A stretch of DNA of 64,000 bases from positions 48,379 to 112,378 of the forward strand of contig JBMHCR010000026.1 in the NCBI GenBank assembly GCA_049889815.1. Direction: 5' to 3'. Shown here in pieces: positions 42,292 to 51,705 of the stretch. The notes beneath the pieces were generated by a model. The model searched no databases. It was not told the DNA's origin and saw nothing but the letters and a program-made list of their open reading frames with translations. The translations under genes were made by a program, and so were the position numbers. This DNA is from JBPOFY01 sp049889815. Lineage in GTDB: Bacteria > Verrucomicrobiota > Verrucomicrobiia > Opitutales > Coraliomargaritaceae. How positions within the stretch are numbered: the stretch's first letter is position 1; the number at the start of each line of letters is the position of its first letter.

Positions 42292-42365
42292 AGGCTCATG
42301 GTGTAATGGTAGCACAACGGTTTTTGGTACCGTTTGTCGGGGTTCAAATCCCTGTGAGCCTGCCA
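42292..42365 (+). tRNA. tRNA-Gln (anticodon UUG)
   Basis: Acceptor AGGCTCA pairs with TGAGCCT; D arm TGGTGTAATGGTAGCA; anticodon stem ACGGT/ACCGT with loop TTTTGGT (anticodon TTG); T arm CGGGGTTCAAATCCCTG; discriminator G and encoded CCA end at 42365. It decodes CAA and, by wobble, CAG. A terminator follows at once. Confidence 0.96.
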
Positions 42366-42375
42366 CCTCATTTAC

Positions 42376-42404
42376 GCGCCCAGCTTTATCTGGGCGCTTT
42401 TTTA
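42376..42404 (+). terminator. Terminator after tRNA-Gln
   Basis: GCGCCCAG, 6-nt loop CTTTAT, CTGGGCGC, then seven T. The 8-bp perfect stem starts 11 nt after the tRNA CCA end. Confidence 0.92.
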
Positions 42405-42864
42405 TTGTTGGAGGGTGTGGTGCGGGATTTTTTCATCAGTCAGCCAGAGGCACCCAGCTCACCCTCTCTCCATTCTTCAGGGCTTCGCCATCTACGTGCC
42501 GCACTCCGACGCCTGCGGTGTCTGGGCCTCCGTGCCCCGCTCACGGCTTGAGCCTAGTCATCTCGTCGCGCTTCTTGCTCGTCTTGGATGAAATCCTTCA
42601 GAGTCCGTTATCTCTGTGGCTGTTTTGGTTTTGAACCCCTTTCCGCTGTGTACGTGGCGATATTTAATAAATAATGCACCAGTAAAAAGATTTTTTTGCG
42701 ATTCAAGGGGTCGATGATTTTTTGATTAAAAAATATTTAAATTATTGTTCAATAATTTGTTAAGTTATATCTGATTCTAAATCATGGACAAAATGGTTTG
42801 ACACTGGTTGGAGTTTTAATTTTCACGTGTAAAGTTTATCAATCTTCCCAACGTACTTCTATCC
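42405..42864. other. 460-bp gene-free region before the prepilin-like gene
   Basis: The left half is GC-rich with a Pro/Arg-type composition in every frame and looks like degenerate repeat or relic sequence. The right half, from about 42660, is strongly AT-rich and should hold the promoter of the prepilin-like gene. It contains a perfect 9-bp inverted repeat at 42739-42758. No gene is supported. Confidence 0.45.
42739..42758. promoter_or_regulatory. Palindrome upstream of the prepilin-like gene
   Basis: AAATTATTG-TT-CAATAATTT: perfect 9-bp arms with a 2-nt centre, about 107 bp upstream of the start codon in AT-rich DNA. It could be an operator, but because of base composition a chance palindrome is possible. 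Confidence 0.4.
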
Positions 42865-43593
42865 ATGAAAAAGCACCAAAGAGCCTTCACGATCATCGAA
42901 CTTCTCACGGTTATCGCGATCATTGTGATCTTGGCAGCGATACTCATCCCTGCGATGGGTGGGATCCGCAATTCAGCGAACGCTGCGAAATCGACCAGTA
43001 ATTTGAGGCAGTTGGGGAATGCAATGGAGTTGCTCGTGGTTGATGGCCCTCCGCTGAGCGGGATCAACGCGAAGGGACGGTATCCCGCTTATGCAGGTCT
43101 CGATTCAGGTTGGGCGAACTACACTGTTATGGCGCTTTTGGGCGAAAAACTTGGGTTTGTAGAACGCTCGACCTCGCCCAATAAATACATTTGGACCGTC
43201 GATCCGAGTACGACGATTTTTCAGAATCCTGGCTACGAAGTGAAATTCGACCCTGAGAAAGCTTACTCATCAACAGCATCTTATGGCTATAATTATGTGA
43301 TGTTTGGACCCAAGTGGTGGCACAATAATCCACGGTTAAATGCTAATAAAGAGCTGCCGACATTGAGGACGCAGGTTGAGAATCCAGCAGCGATCGTGAT
43401 GATGGCTGAAACGGATGGTAACGGGGTTGCGGATCATCAAGTTTGGCCGTTTTGGGCTGCTGCGGGAGTAAACGAGGCTTACAACGGTGGTGGACACTAC
43501 CTCTTTGCCGACGGTCACGTGGCCTGGTTAGAGAAAGGGGTCGTAATGGCTGACCTGAATCACTACTTCAGAGGCAATCCTCGTAACAACTAA
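42865..43593 (+). CDS. Prepilin-type protein with H-x-FADGH C-terminal motif
   Basis: 242 residues. The type IV prepilin/pseudopilin N-terminus is KKHQRAFTIIELLTVIAIIVILAAILIPAMGGI, with cleavage before the Phe and Glu at mature position 5. The C-terminal part ends NGGGHYLFADGHVAWLEKG, the H-x9-DG-like motif of the large prepilin-like family in Verrucomicrobia, Lentisphaerae and Planctomycetes. These proteins are probably exported or surface-located, and they are not proven pilins. There are no secretion genes next to it, which is usual for this family. Confidence 0.9.
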   Translation: MKKHQRAFTIIELLTVIAIIVILAAILIPAMGGIRNSANAAKSTSNLRQLGNAMELLVVDGPPLSGINAKGRYPAYAGLDSGWANYTVMALLGEKLGFVERSTSPNKYIWTVDPSTTIFQNPGYEVKFDPEKAYSSTASYGYNYVMFGPKWWHNNPRLNANKELPTLRTQVENPAAIVMMAETDGNGVADHQVWPFWAAAGVNEAYNGGGHYLFADGHVAWLEKGVVMADLNHYFRGNPRNN

Positions 43594-43757
43594 TTTTGAA
43601 GCCGAAGCTCTGTGCTGAGTTCGCTCTCAGTCGGGCGGCCAGAAGGTTCCCTTCGAAAACAATTAGCCTGAGGATAGTCTAGCTGAATTGAGAAAGCGAG
43701 GATGGTGTGTCGGTCGAGCCCTTCGGTTGAGCTGCCAGTAGCCCCTCCTCGCCCAGA

Positions 43758-44211
<454 letters not shown>

Positions 44212-44220
44212 ATCAGTTTA

Positions 44221-44988
44221 TTAAATTCCAAGATTGTGATGGATTCTCGACACACAGTTTTTGATGGCGTTGAGATTGGTTTTGATGATCTTGGATTTTA
44301 GATTGTCGCAAAGCTGGCTGACCGCGAGCGTTCCGAATACATCGGTTTTTGGTATGCCCACTGGCATGGCGATATCGATGACTCCGGGTGACAGCTGACT
44401 GTTGGTGATTTCGTAGCTTTGTTCGCGAATCTTTTGAAGGTTTTTAAGGAAGGCTGCTTGCTTGGTTGCGGAGAGTTTTTGGAAGTTTGGGTCTTCGCTA
44501 AGAAGCTCGCAAACATCAGACTCGTCGAGGTGGCTGAGCTGCACGCTGCCTGAAGCGGTTTTTGAGAGTGGCAGTGTAGTGCCTTCGCCGACGGCCAGAC
44601 AGACGCGCCGCGCCGGCATGCGCTCCATCATAACGAGTAGGTCGATGCCGGTTTGGATACTGAGGTGGCAGGCCTCGCCGATTTCGTTGGCGAGCTGTTC
44701 CATCGGCAGACGCGCGGCTTTGCGCAAGGTGCCTGTAGTTACATGCTGGTGGCCGAGTTCAAAAAGTTTGAGGCTGGGGCTGTAGGCTGCCGTGCCTTCT
44801 TCTTTTTGGACATAGCCGCGCTGCTCTAGCACGCAAAGCATGCGATAAATCTCGCTTGGGGTGCGCTCTAGTGCTTCGCCGATTTCGGATTTAGAGCAGG
44901 GCACGGGTTGGCTCGCTAGGAACTCAAGGATATCCAGCCCCTTTTCCAGTGCAGGGGCACTGTAGCGTTGTTCTGGTCGTTCATTCAT
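44221..44988 (-). CDS. IclR family transcriptional regulator
   Basis: 255 residues. An N-terminal winged helix-turn-helix (~residues 10-65, with ALEKGLDILEFLASQPVPCSKSEIGEALERTPSEIYRMLCVLEQRGYV) precedes the effector domain (~75-250, with KAARLPMEQLANEIGEACHLSIQTGIDLLVM and SPGVIDIAMPVG). IclR proteins bind small acids such as glyoxylate, aromatics or sugar acids. It is divergent from the operon starting at 45087 (98-bp gap), so it is the likely regulator of both sides. Confidence 0.92.
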   Translation of the reverse strand: MNERPEQRYSAPALEKGLDILEFLASQPVPCSKSEIGEALERTPSEIYRMLCVLEQRGYVQKEEGTAAYSPSLKLFELGHQHVTTGTLRKAARLPMEQLANEIGEACHLSIQTGIDLLVMMERMPARRVCLAVGEGTTLPLSKTASGSVQLSHLDESDVCELLSEDPNFQKLSATKQAAFLKNLQKIREQSYEITNSQLSPGVIDIAMPVGIPKTDVFGTLAVSQLCDNLKSKIIKTNLNAIKNCVSRIHHNLGI

Positions 44989-45086
44989 TGGGGTAAATTT
45001 TTCTCAAGTTTGAATACTATTTTCCCTTGATCAATTCATAAATAAATAAAATGTTTATATCTAAATTTTAACGATCCTTTAAGAAC

Positions 45087-46235
45087 ATGACTCAAAAAAT
45101 CACCCTCAAGGGAATCACTTGGGATCACATGCGTGGCTTTACATCAGTCGTAGGTACTGCGCAGCGATTTCATGAATTGAACCCAAATATCGACATTCAT
45201 TGGCAAAAACGCTCCCTTCAAGAGTTCGCGGATAAGCCACTTGCACAACTAGCTGCCGAGTATGACCTATTGGTAATTGACCACCCGTGGGCGGGCTTTG
45301 CGGCGTCCAGCGGCATCCTCGCGAATCTTACGGAACTACTCGACGACGATTTCATGGCGGATCAGGCTGCGAACTCGGTTGGTCAGTCACATCCGAGCTA
45401 TAACTTTGGTGGCAGTCAGTGGGCACTTGCCACCGATGCGGCGTGTCCGGTTTCTGTTTACCGTCCTGATTTGCTGGAAAAGGCGGACGCAGATATCCCT
45501 GAGACCTTCGACGAACTGATGGCACTCGCTGAGCGTGGTTTAGTGTGCTGCCCGAGCATCGCACTCGATTGCTACGGCAACTTCCTCAATCTACTCACCG
45601 CGGCGGGCGAAGCGATCTTCCCGAATGAGGAGGAAGTCGCCGATCGCGCAGCAGCGATCACTGCATTAAAGCGCCTCAAGGCATTTTCTGATTTGATCCC
45701 GGATCAATTCTACGGGCTCAATCCGATCCAGACGCTCGAGGTGATGTCGCAAGGCGGCGATTGGGCCTATGCTCCATGGACTTATGGCTACAGCAACTAC
45801 TCTCGCAAGGGCTACGCACCGCATTTGTTGAAATTCGCTGATGTGATCGGTATGGAATCCGCGAAGCCGGGTTCCACTATGCTTGGTGGCGCCGGTCTTG
45901 CGATCTCTTCCAAGTGTGAATATCTCGACGTAGCGAAGGCATACGCCGAGTTCACTGGTAGTGGTGCAATTCAAAACGGTATCTATTTCGAAACCGGTGG
46001 TCAACCGGGTCACCGTAGCGCATGGACGAGTCCTGAGTTGAACGAGCGGACTGCGGACTTCTTCACTGCAACTTTGCCGACTCTCGATCGCGCGTTTGTG
46101 CGTCCACGATATGCCGGCTACCTGCACTTTCAAGACACTGCTTGTCTGGATATCCATAAGTATCTTCGTGAAGGTAGCGACGTTGAGGCGACACTCGACA
46201 CCGTTAACAAGATTTACCGCGAGACACGTATATGA
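45087..46235 (+). CDS. Solute-binding-protein-fold protein without signal peptide
   Basis: 382 residues that read as a family 1/8 extracellular sugar-binding protein (ITLKGITWDHMRGFTSVVGTAQRFHELNPNIDIHWQKRSLQEFADKPL at the start, later GDWAYAPWTYGYSNYSRKGYAP and GSTMLGGAGLAISSK). The N-terminus is not a signal peptide or lipobox, and an in-frame TAA lies 18 nt upstream, so no longer start exists. No permease or ATPase genes are nearby. It may act in the cytoplasm as a ligand-binding or enzymatic partner of the CoA-transferases. Its stop overlaps the next ATG (ATGA). Confidence 0.8.
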   Translation: MTQKITLKGITWDHMRGFTSVVGTAQRFHELNPNIDIHWQKRSLQEFADKPLAQLAAEYDLLVIDHPWAGFAASSGILANLTELLDDDFMADQAANSVGQSHPSYNFGGSQWALATDAACPVSVYRPDLLEKADADIPETFDELMALAERGLVCCPSIALDCYGNFLNLLTAAGEAIFPNEEEVADRAAAITALKRLKAFSDLIPDQFYGLNPIQTLEVMSQGGDWAYAPWTYGYSNYSRKGYAPHLLKFADVIGMESAKPGSTMLGGAGLAISSKCEYLDVAKAYAEFTGSGAIQNGIYFETGGQPGHRSAWTSPELNERTADFFTATLPTLDRAFVRPRYAGYLHFQDTACLDIHKYLREGSDVEATLDTVNKIYRETRI

Positions 46236-47365
46236 AGCTACCACTTAAAGGGCTGACTGTCCTCGAATTCAGTCAATACCTTGCTGGGCCTTACGCTGGT
46301 CTGCGCCTCGCCGACCTCGGTGCGCGTGTGATCAAGGTGGAACGTCCTGGTGTGGGTGATGCCTGCCGTAAGTTGGTGACCAAGAATCTAGTCGTCGACG
46401 GCGACAGTCTCGTCTTTCACACGATCAATCGCAACAAGGAGTCTTTTGCGGCAAATCTCAAAGACCCTGCCGACGTCGAGAAGGTCAAAGAATTGATAAA
46501 GACTGCCGATGTGATGACCCACAACTTCCGTCCAGGTGTGATGGAAAAAATTGGCCTCGATTATGACCAGATTAAGGAGCTCAATCCATCCATTATTTAT
46601 GGCACCGTTACTGGTTACGGTAAAGAAGGCCCGTGGAAGGATAAACCGGGCCAGGACTTGCTTGCACAATCCCTGTCAGGTATCACATGGCTAACGGGTA
46701 AGGCGGGTGGCCCTCCCGTGCCGCTCGGCATGGCGACCGCAGACATGGTTTGCGGCACACACCTTGCGCAGGGTATTCTTGCAGCCTTGATCCGTCGCGG
46801 TAAAACAGGCGAGGGCACTACGGTCGAAGTCAGCCTGCTCGAGTCGATGATCGATTTTCAATTCGAAGTGCTCACGACGCACCTCAATGACGGTGGTCAA
46901 CTTCCACAACGCGCCGAAGTCAGCAACGCACACGCCTATCTCGGTGCACCGTATGGCATCTACGCGACTGCGGATGGGCACATCGCCATCGCGATGGGTT
47001 CGCTTGAAAATCTTGGCAAGCTCATCGGCTGTGCCGGTCTCGAAGGGGATTCATTTGCAGATCGCACCGCATTGCAAACCACGCTTGCAGCGCATTTCGC
47101 TACACAAAGCACACAGCACTGGCTGGATATTCTCGAGCCTGCGGATTACTGGTGTGCCGACGTATTTAACTACACGCAACTAATGAACCACGCCGCGTAT
47201 CAGACCCTTGAAATGGAGCAGACCGTCGAGCGCCCAAGCGGTGCGACCGTTAAGACACTGCGTTGCCCGATCCGTATCGACGGCGAACGTATCTTCTCAT
47301 CAAAGGCCGCGCCCGTTCTTGGCGAAGCCAACGAGCGTCTGGAAAAGGAGGCCGCCAATGTCTAA
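46232..47365 (+). CDS. CaiB/BaiF family CoA-transferase, first copy
   Basis: 377 residues of class III CoA-transferase. LPLKGLTVLEFSQYLAGPYAGLRLADLGARVIKVERPGVGD is the family N-terminus, and the catalytic Asp lies in GMATADMVCGTHLAQGILAAL. It moves CoA between an acyl donor and a carboxylic acid substrate. Its last codons overlap the start of the second copy (AATGTCTAA), and the SBP-like gene overlaps its start, so the genes are tightly coupled. The substrate is unknown. Confidence 0.92.
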   Translation: MKLPLKGLTVLEFSQYLAGPYAGLRLADLGARVIKVERPGVGDACRKLVTKNLVVDGDSLVFHTINRNKESFAANLKDPADVEKVKELIKTADVMTHNFRPGVMEKIGLDYDQIKELNPSIIYGTVTGYGKEGPWKDKPGQDLLAQSLSGITWLTGKAGGPPVPLGMATADMVCGTHLAQGILAALIRRGKTGEGTTVEVSLLESMIDFQFEVLTTHLNDGGQLPQRAEVSNAHAYLGAPYGIYATADGHIAIAMGSLENLGKLIGCAGLEGDSFADRTALQTTLAAHFATQSTQHWLDILEPADYWCADVFNYTQLMNHAAYQTLEMEQTVERPSGATVKTLRCPIRIDGERIFSSKAAPVLGEANERLEKEAANV

Positions 47366-48512
47366 AGAATCACTTCCACTTGAAGGTATCACGGTCGTTG
47401 ATTTCAGTCAGTTTCTCTCCGCACCTTCCGCGAGTCTGCGCATGGCAGACATGGGCGCGCGCGTGATCAAAGTCGAGCGTCCGGAGACCGGCGATATCTG
47501 CCGGCAGCTCTACGTTTCGAATACCGAGATCGATGGTGAATCCACTATCTTCCACGCGATCAATCGCAACAAGGAAAGTTACTGTGCCGACCTCAAGAAA
47601 GAGGCTGACTGCGAAAAGCTGCGTCAACTTGTTGCGAAGGCCGACGTTGTTATGCACAACTTCCGCCCGTCTGTGATGAAGCGCCTCGGGTTCGATTACG
47701 CTTCCGTGAAAGCGCTCAATCCCGAGGTGGTTTACGGTATCATTACTGGTTACGGCAAGATTGGTCCATGGGCGAGTAAGCCCGGACAAGATTTGCTGGT
47801 TCAATCACTTAGCGGCCTTACATGGTTGAGTGGTAATCGCGACGATGGTCCTGTGCCGATGGGCTTGGCGATCGCCGATATCTTCGCAGGTGCGCAACTT
47901 TGTCAGGGTATTCTCGCAGGTCTCGTGCGTCGTGGTATCAGCGGCGAAGGCGCGCTGGTTGAAATCAGCATGATCGAGTCGATCCTCGATTTCCAATTTG
48001 AGCCATTGACCGTGCATTTCCAAGACGGCGGCGAAGAGCCAGAACGCACTATCAGCAACAATGCGCACGCCCTGGTTGGCGCACCTTATGGTGTATATGA
48101 AACAGCCGACGGTTATCTCTCACTTGCAATGGGCTCGGTCACGCAACTCGGCGAACTCCTTGAGTGCCCGGCATTGCTTGAGTTTTCCGATAACACAAAG
48201 TGGTTCACATTGCGCAACGAGATCAAATCTGTACTCGCGGATCACCTGAAAACCGGACCGACAGACAAATGGCTGTCGGTACTTGAAGCGGCGGATATCT
48301 GGTGCGCGAAGATCCTCGATTGGAATGAAATGCTCGATCACGAAGGTTTCAAAGTTCTGGATATGTTGCAGACGGTTGAGCGTAGCAGTGGTGTTTCCTA
48401 CGACACCACAGGTATGCCGATTAAATTTGGCGGCGTGCGTGAAGCCTCTAGTGTTGGCTCTCCGGCAATCGGCGAGCATAACGCACAAATTGAAAAGGAC
48501 TTTCTTTCATGA
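47358..48512 (+). CDS. CaiB/BaiF family CoA-transferase, second copy
   Basis: About 384 residues, a close paralogue of the preceding gene (LPLEGITVVDFSQFLSAPSASLRMADMGARVIKVERPETGD; catalytic Asp in GLAIADIFAGAQLCQGILAGL). Two adjacent class III subunits could form a heteromer, as in some aromatic acid CoA-transferases, or handle two substrates. ATG 47358 is the family start, although the frame is open further upstream inside the first copy. The stop overlaps the enoyl-CoA hydratase start (ATGA). Confidence 0.92.
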   Translation: MSKESLPLEGITVVDFSQFLSAPSASLRMADMGARVIKVERPETGDICRQLYVSNTEIDGESTIFHAINRNKESYCADLKKEADCEKLRQLVAKADVVMHNFRPSVMKRLGFDYASVKALNPEVVYGIITGYGKIGPWASKPGQDLLVQSLSGLTWLSGNRDDGPVPMGLAIADIFAGAQLCQGILAGLVRRGISGEGALVEISMIESILDFQFEPLTVHFQDGGEEPERTISNNAHALVGAPYGVYETADGYLSLAMGSVTQLGELLECPALLEFSDNTKWFTLRNEIKSVLADHLKTGPTDKWLSVLEAADIWCAKILDWNEMLDHEGFKVLDMLQTVERSSGVSYDTTGMPIKFGGVREASSVGSPAIGEHNAQIEKDFLS

Positions 48513-49291
48513 GTGAGCAGGTAGTGAGTTTTTCCACCAACGATGGAGTCGGGCGTATTGCTTTCAATCGCCCGAAAGCCAACGCATACGATCTTGCCTT
48601 TCATCAGCAGTTCAACGCTGCTATCGACGCAGCAAACGCCGATGTGTCGACCCGTGTGGTCTTAGTTGTCAGTGAGCTGGAGCGCTTCTTCTCTGCCGGT
48701 GCCGACATCAAGGCATTTGCTGCTAACTCCGTTGAGGATAACAAATGCATGGTCGATGCTGCACGTGCGGCGCTCGCAAAGATCGAAGCGAGTGCTAAGA
48801 CCTTTATCTGTTGCATTGCGGGGCACTGCCTCGGCGGTGGTCTTGAGATTGCGATGGCCTGTGACATTCGGTTTGGCGCTGAGGGTAGCTATAAACTCGG
48901 TCTGCCCGAAGCCAAACTCGGTCTGTTGCCCGGCAACGGCGGTTCGCAACGCTTGCCGCGCATCGTCGGAGCGAGCAATGCCTTCATGCTTCTCGCGAGC
49001 GGTGAGAGTATCGAGCCGGCCGAAGCACTGCGCATCGGCTTGATCAATCGTCTCTTCCCACAGGCTGAGTTGCTCGACGCTGCCACTGCCTACGCGCAGG
49101 AAATCGCAAAGTCGGCTCCACTCGCAGTCGCCGCATGTAAGAAAGCAGTGCGAGAGGGGCTTATACTTCCGCTTAACGATGCACTCGCGCTTGAGTCCCG
49201 CCTCGTCGATGAGTTGTATGAAACCCAAGATGCCAAAGAAGGCTTTAATTCATTTGTAGAGAAACGCCCGCCTGATTATAAAGGACGCTAA
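48509..49291 (+). CDS. Enoyl-CoA hydratase/isomerase (crotonase family)
   Basis: 260 residues. The oxyanion-hole motif is FFSAGADIKAF, and GHCLGGGLEIAMACDIRFGAE and LPEAKLGLLPGNGGSQRLPR follow. Both Glu residues used by hydratases are present (in GLEIAM and LPEAKLG), so hydration/dehydration of a CoA thioester is likely. Together with the MaoC protein this gives two hydratase types in the island. It is coupled to the second CoA-transferase and precedes the aldehyde dehydrogenase by 31 nt. Confidence 0.92.
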   Translation: MSEQVVSFSTNDGVGRIAFNRPKANAYDLAFHQQFNAAIDAANADVSTRVVLVVSELERFFSAGADIKAFAANSVEDNKCMVDAARAALAKIEASAKTFICCIAGHCLGGGLEIAMACDIRFGAEGSYKLGLPEAKLGLLPGNGGSQRLPRIVGASNAFMLLASGESIEPAEALRIGLINRLFPQAELLDAATAYAQEIAKSAPLAVAACKKAVREGLILPLNDALALESRLVDELYETQDAKEGFNSFVEKRPPDYKGR

Positions 49292-49322
49292 TTTTAATAA
49301 CCCAAATTCAACCCTCCATCCT

Positions 49323-50768
49323 ATGAGTAATCCCCAAGACTATAAATGCTATATCAACGGTCAATGGGTCGAGTCCGAGTCGGGCGCGCGCATTGAAGTT
49401 CAAAATCCTGCCAACGACGAAGTCTGGGCGACCGTCCCTGCTTGCTCCACCGCACAGGCGATGGAAGCCCTCGAAGGCGCGGAAACGGCACAGCCCGCAT
49501 GGCAAGCGCTGCCTCCGATCGAGCGTGCCGGTTACCTTTACAAAATCGCTGACGGTATTAAGTCACGCCGCGATCAGCTCGCCAAGTTGCTGGTTCTTGA
49601 GCAGGGTAAGTCACTGGCAGAAGCCTTCGGTGAAGTCGATGATACCGTTCGCTACATCACCTACAGCGCTGAAGCAGCGCGCCGCATCACCGGTGAGGTG
49701 CTTCCGTCGGATATGCCGAATGAGCAGCTCTTTATCCACCGTGTCCCTTATGGTGTGACGCTTGGACTCTGTGCGTTTAACTATCCGCTCGCTTTGATTG
49801 GGCGTAAAATCGGTCCGGCTCTCGTTACTGGTAATACGATGGTGCTCAAGCCGCACGACGTCACTCCGGTCACTGGTTGTGTGTTTGGTGAAATCATCGA
49901 AGAGTCCGGTCTGCCAGCGGGCGTCTTGAGTGTCGTCACTGGTTCCGCTTCGGAAGTCGGTATTCCTTTGGTGGAGAGCCCACGCACACGTTTGGTCACT
50001 ATGACGGGCAGCACTCCTGCAGGTCAGGCTATCTACGCCAGTGCTGCGAAGAACATGGCGGGGCTTTGCCTCGAGCTTGGCGGTAAGGCACCGTTTATCG
50101 TGCTCGACGATGCTGACATCGATAAGGCGGTCGAAGCCGCCGTCATCGCGCGCTACGCAAATTGCGGTCAGGTCTGTATTTGTAATGAAGCCGTGCTCAT
50201 CGACGAGCGCGTTGCGGATGAGTTTACCGACAAGTTGCTCAAGCGCGTCGCACAAGTGAAGGTCGGTGATCCAATGCAAAACATAGGCATGGGTCCAAGC
50301 ACCAGCAAGACGGGTCTCGACCGGGTCTATGGTATCGTTGAAAAGACGATCCAACAAGGTGCTGAGCTTGCGCTTGGTGGTAAGCGTCCCGATGGTGCCG
50401 AGTTTGAAAAGGGTAACTGGATGGAGCCAACCGTTCTGCTCAACACCAACCCGAGCATGGCAGCATTTGCCGAGGAAATTTTCGGACCCGTTATGCCGAT
50501 TGCTAAGATCTCTGGCTACGAAGAAGCGCTCTCGATTTGCAATGCACGCGATGAAGGTCTCTCCGCATACCTGTGGACGAAGGACTACAGTAAGATTATG
50601 CATGCAACTCACAACCTGCAAACCGGCACGATCTTCGTCAATAAAGGCATCTGTGGCTACATCCAGGGTTATCACAATGGGCACAAGCTTAGTGGTGTTG
50701 GTGGCGAAGACGGGGTCCACGGTCTTGAAGGTTATTTGCAAAAGAAGACCATCTATATGGCTTGGTAA
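49323..50768 (+). CDS. Aldehyde dehydrogenase, AldA (lactaldehyde/glycolaldehyde)-like
   Basis: 481 residues. Motifs: FNYPLALIGRKIGPALVTGNTMVLKPHD, MTGSTPAGQAIYASAAKNM, Glu in CLELGGKAPFIVLDDADIDKA and catalytic Cys in NCGQVCICNEAVLID. The C-terminal YIQGYHNGHKLSGVGGEDGVHGLEGYLQKKTIYM is very like E. coli AldA. It probably oxidises a 2-hydroxyaldehyde such as L-lactaldehyde with NAD+. It follows the enoyl-CoA hydratase in the operon. Confidence 0.93.
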   Translation: MSNPQDYKCYINGQWVESESGARIEVQNPANDEVWATVPACSTAQAMEALEGAETAQPAWQALPPIERAGYLYKIADGIKSRRDQLAKLLVLEQGKSLAEAFGEVDDTVRYITYSAEAARRITGEVLPSDMPNEQLFIHRVPYGVTLGLCAFNYPLALIGRKIGPALVTGNTMVLKPHDVTPVTGCVFGEIIEESGLPAGVLSVVTGSASEVGIPLVESPRTRLVTMTGSTPAGQAIYASAAKNMAGLCLELGGKAPFIVLDDADIDKAVEAAVIARYANCGQVCICNEAVLIDERVADEFTDKLLKRVAQVKVGDPMQNIGMGPSTSKTGLDRVYGIVEKTIQQGAELALGGKRPDGAEFEKGNWMEPTVLLNTNPSMAAFAEEIFGPVMPIAKISGYEEALSICNARDEGLSAYLWTKDYSKIMHATHNLQTGTIFVNKGICGYIQGYHNGHKLSGVGGEDGVHGLEGYLQKKTIYMAW

Positions 50769-50777
50769 AACCCGCAG

Positions 50778-50797
50778 GGGCGCAACTTGATGCGCCC
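50778..50797. repeat. Palindromic repeat copy 3, intergenic
   Basis: GGGCGCAACTTGATGCGCCC is the exact reverse complement of the copy inside purL at 15401-15420. It lies between the aldehyde dehydrogenase and amidohydrolase genes, where it could form a small hairpin in the operon mRNA. Confidence 0.85.
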
Positions 50798-50838
50798 GTC
50801 GTCGCATCATGCCAACACATTCGGGCGCACTATAAATA

Positions 50839-51705
50839 ATGAACGAAATCCCTATTATCGATACGCACCAGCACTTGGTATATTCCAACCGCTGGCCGTA
50901 TTCTTGGACAAGTGACATTCCGGCGCTTGCGAATAAGCAATTTCTCTACGAGGACTACCTCAAGGAGATCGAAGGCACGGGCATAGCCGGCACGGTGTTT
51001 ATGGAAACCACACCTGATGATCCGCACTGGCATGAGGAGACGAAGTTTGTTGATGAACTCAGTCGCGACCCTGCGACGATAATTCAAGGAGTGATCGCGA
51101 ATTGTCGTCCAGAAGAAGATGGCTTTTCGGGTTTCTTGGATTCGATTGCAGAACTCAATATTAAGGGCTTTCGTCGTTTTTTGCACGCTGCGCCTGAAGG
51201 CACTGCGGAGTCGCCGCACTTTATTCCAAACTTGAAGCAACTCGCTGCGCGCGACCTTTCTTTTGACCTCTGTGTATTCGAAAAACAACTACCGCTTGCC
51301 GGAAAGCTTGCAAGTTCTTGTCCAAATGTGCAGTTCGTGCTCGATCACTGCGGTGTCCCAGAGATTCAAGGTGGCGACTTTAAATCATGGGTTGCCGCTA
51401 CCAAGGAGCTCGCTCGTGTTGACAATGTCGCCTGTAAGATTTCGGGCGTGCTCGCTTACTGCGCGGAGGGTGAAGCTACCGCCGAAACCGTTCGCCCATA
51501 CGTCGAGACCTGCATCGAAGCTTTCGGTTGGGACCGAGTCGTGTGGGGCAGTGATTGGCCGGTTGTGTTGATCGCTGCCAACATTCGCAAGTGGGTCGCT
51601 GCGACGCTGGAGATCCTCGCTACTGAAGATGCCGACAATCAAGCTAAGTTTCTGAACCGCAACGCCATTTCAATTTATAATCTCAATCCTAACGCTGTAT
51701 CATGA
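50839..51705 (+). CDS. Amidohydrolase-2 family lactonase-like hydrolase
   Basis: 288 residues, a COG3618 TIM-barrel hydrolase. Metal ligands are visible in IIDTHQHLVYSNRWPYSW (His-x-His), VQFVLDHCGVPE (His) and VVWGSDWPVV (Asp). The family includes L-fuconolactonase, rhamnonolactonase and pyrone-dicarboxylate hydrolase. In this operon a sugar-acid lactone is the likely substrate. Its stop overlaps the oxidoreductase start (ATGA). Confidence 0.9.
   Translation: MNEIPIIDTHQHLVYSNRWPYSWTSDIPALANKQFLYEDYLKEIEGTGIAGTVFMETTPDDPHWHEETKFVDELSRDPATIIQGVIANCRPEEDGFSGFLDSIAELNIKGFRRFLHAAPEGTAESPHFIPNLKQLAARDLSFDLCVFEKQLPLAGKLASSCPNVQFVLDHCGVPEIQGGDFKSWVAATKELARVDNVACKISGVLAYCAEGEATAETVRPYVETCIEAFGWDRVVWGSDWPVVLIAANIRKWVAATLEILATEDADNQAKFLNRNAISIYNLNPNAVS

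Noticed and set aside
42405..42660. Small ORFs after tRNA-Gln, and possible integration site
   Set aside because: No integrase, no direct repeat of the tRNA 3' end, and the frames are Pro/Arg-rich without motifs.
45000..45086. Possible IclR operator (TTGATCAA and ATAAA-N7-TTTAT) in the IclR-operon gap
   Set aside because: Arms are short and the DNA is AT-rich, so these are expected by chance; no IclR-like consensus stands out.
49611..50918. 435-residue minus-strand open frame
   Set aside because: Antisense to the aldehyde dehydrogenase, whose motifs are unambiguous; the long frame reflects codon bias of the island.
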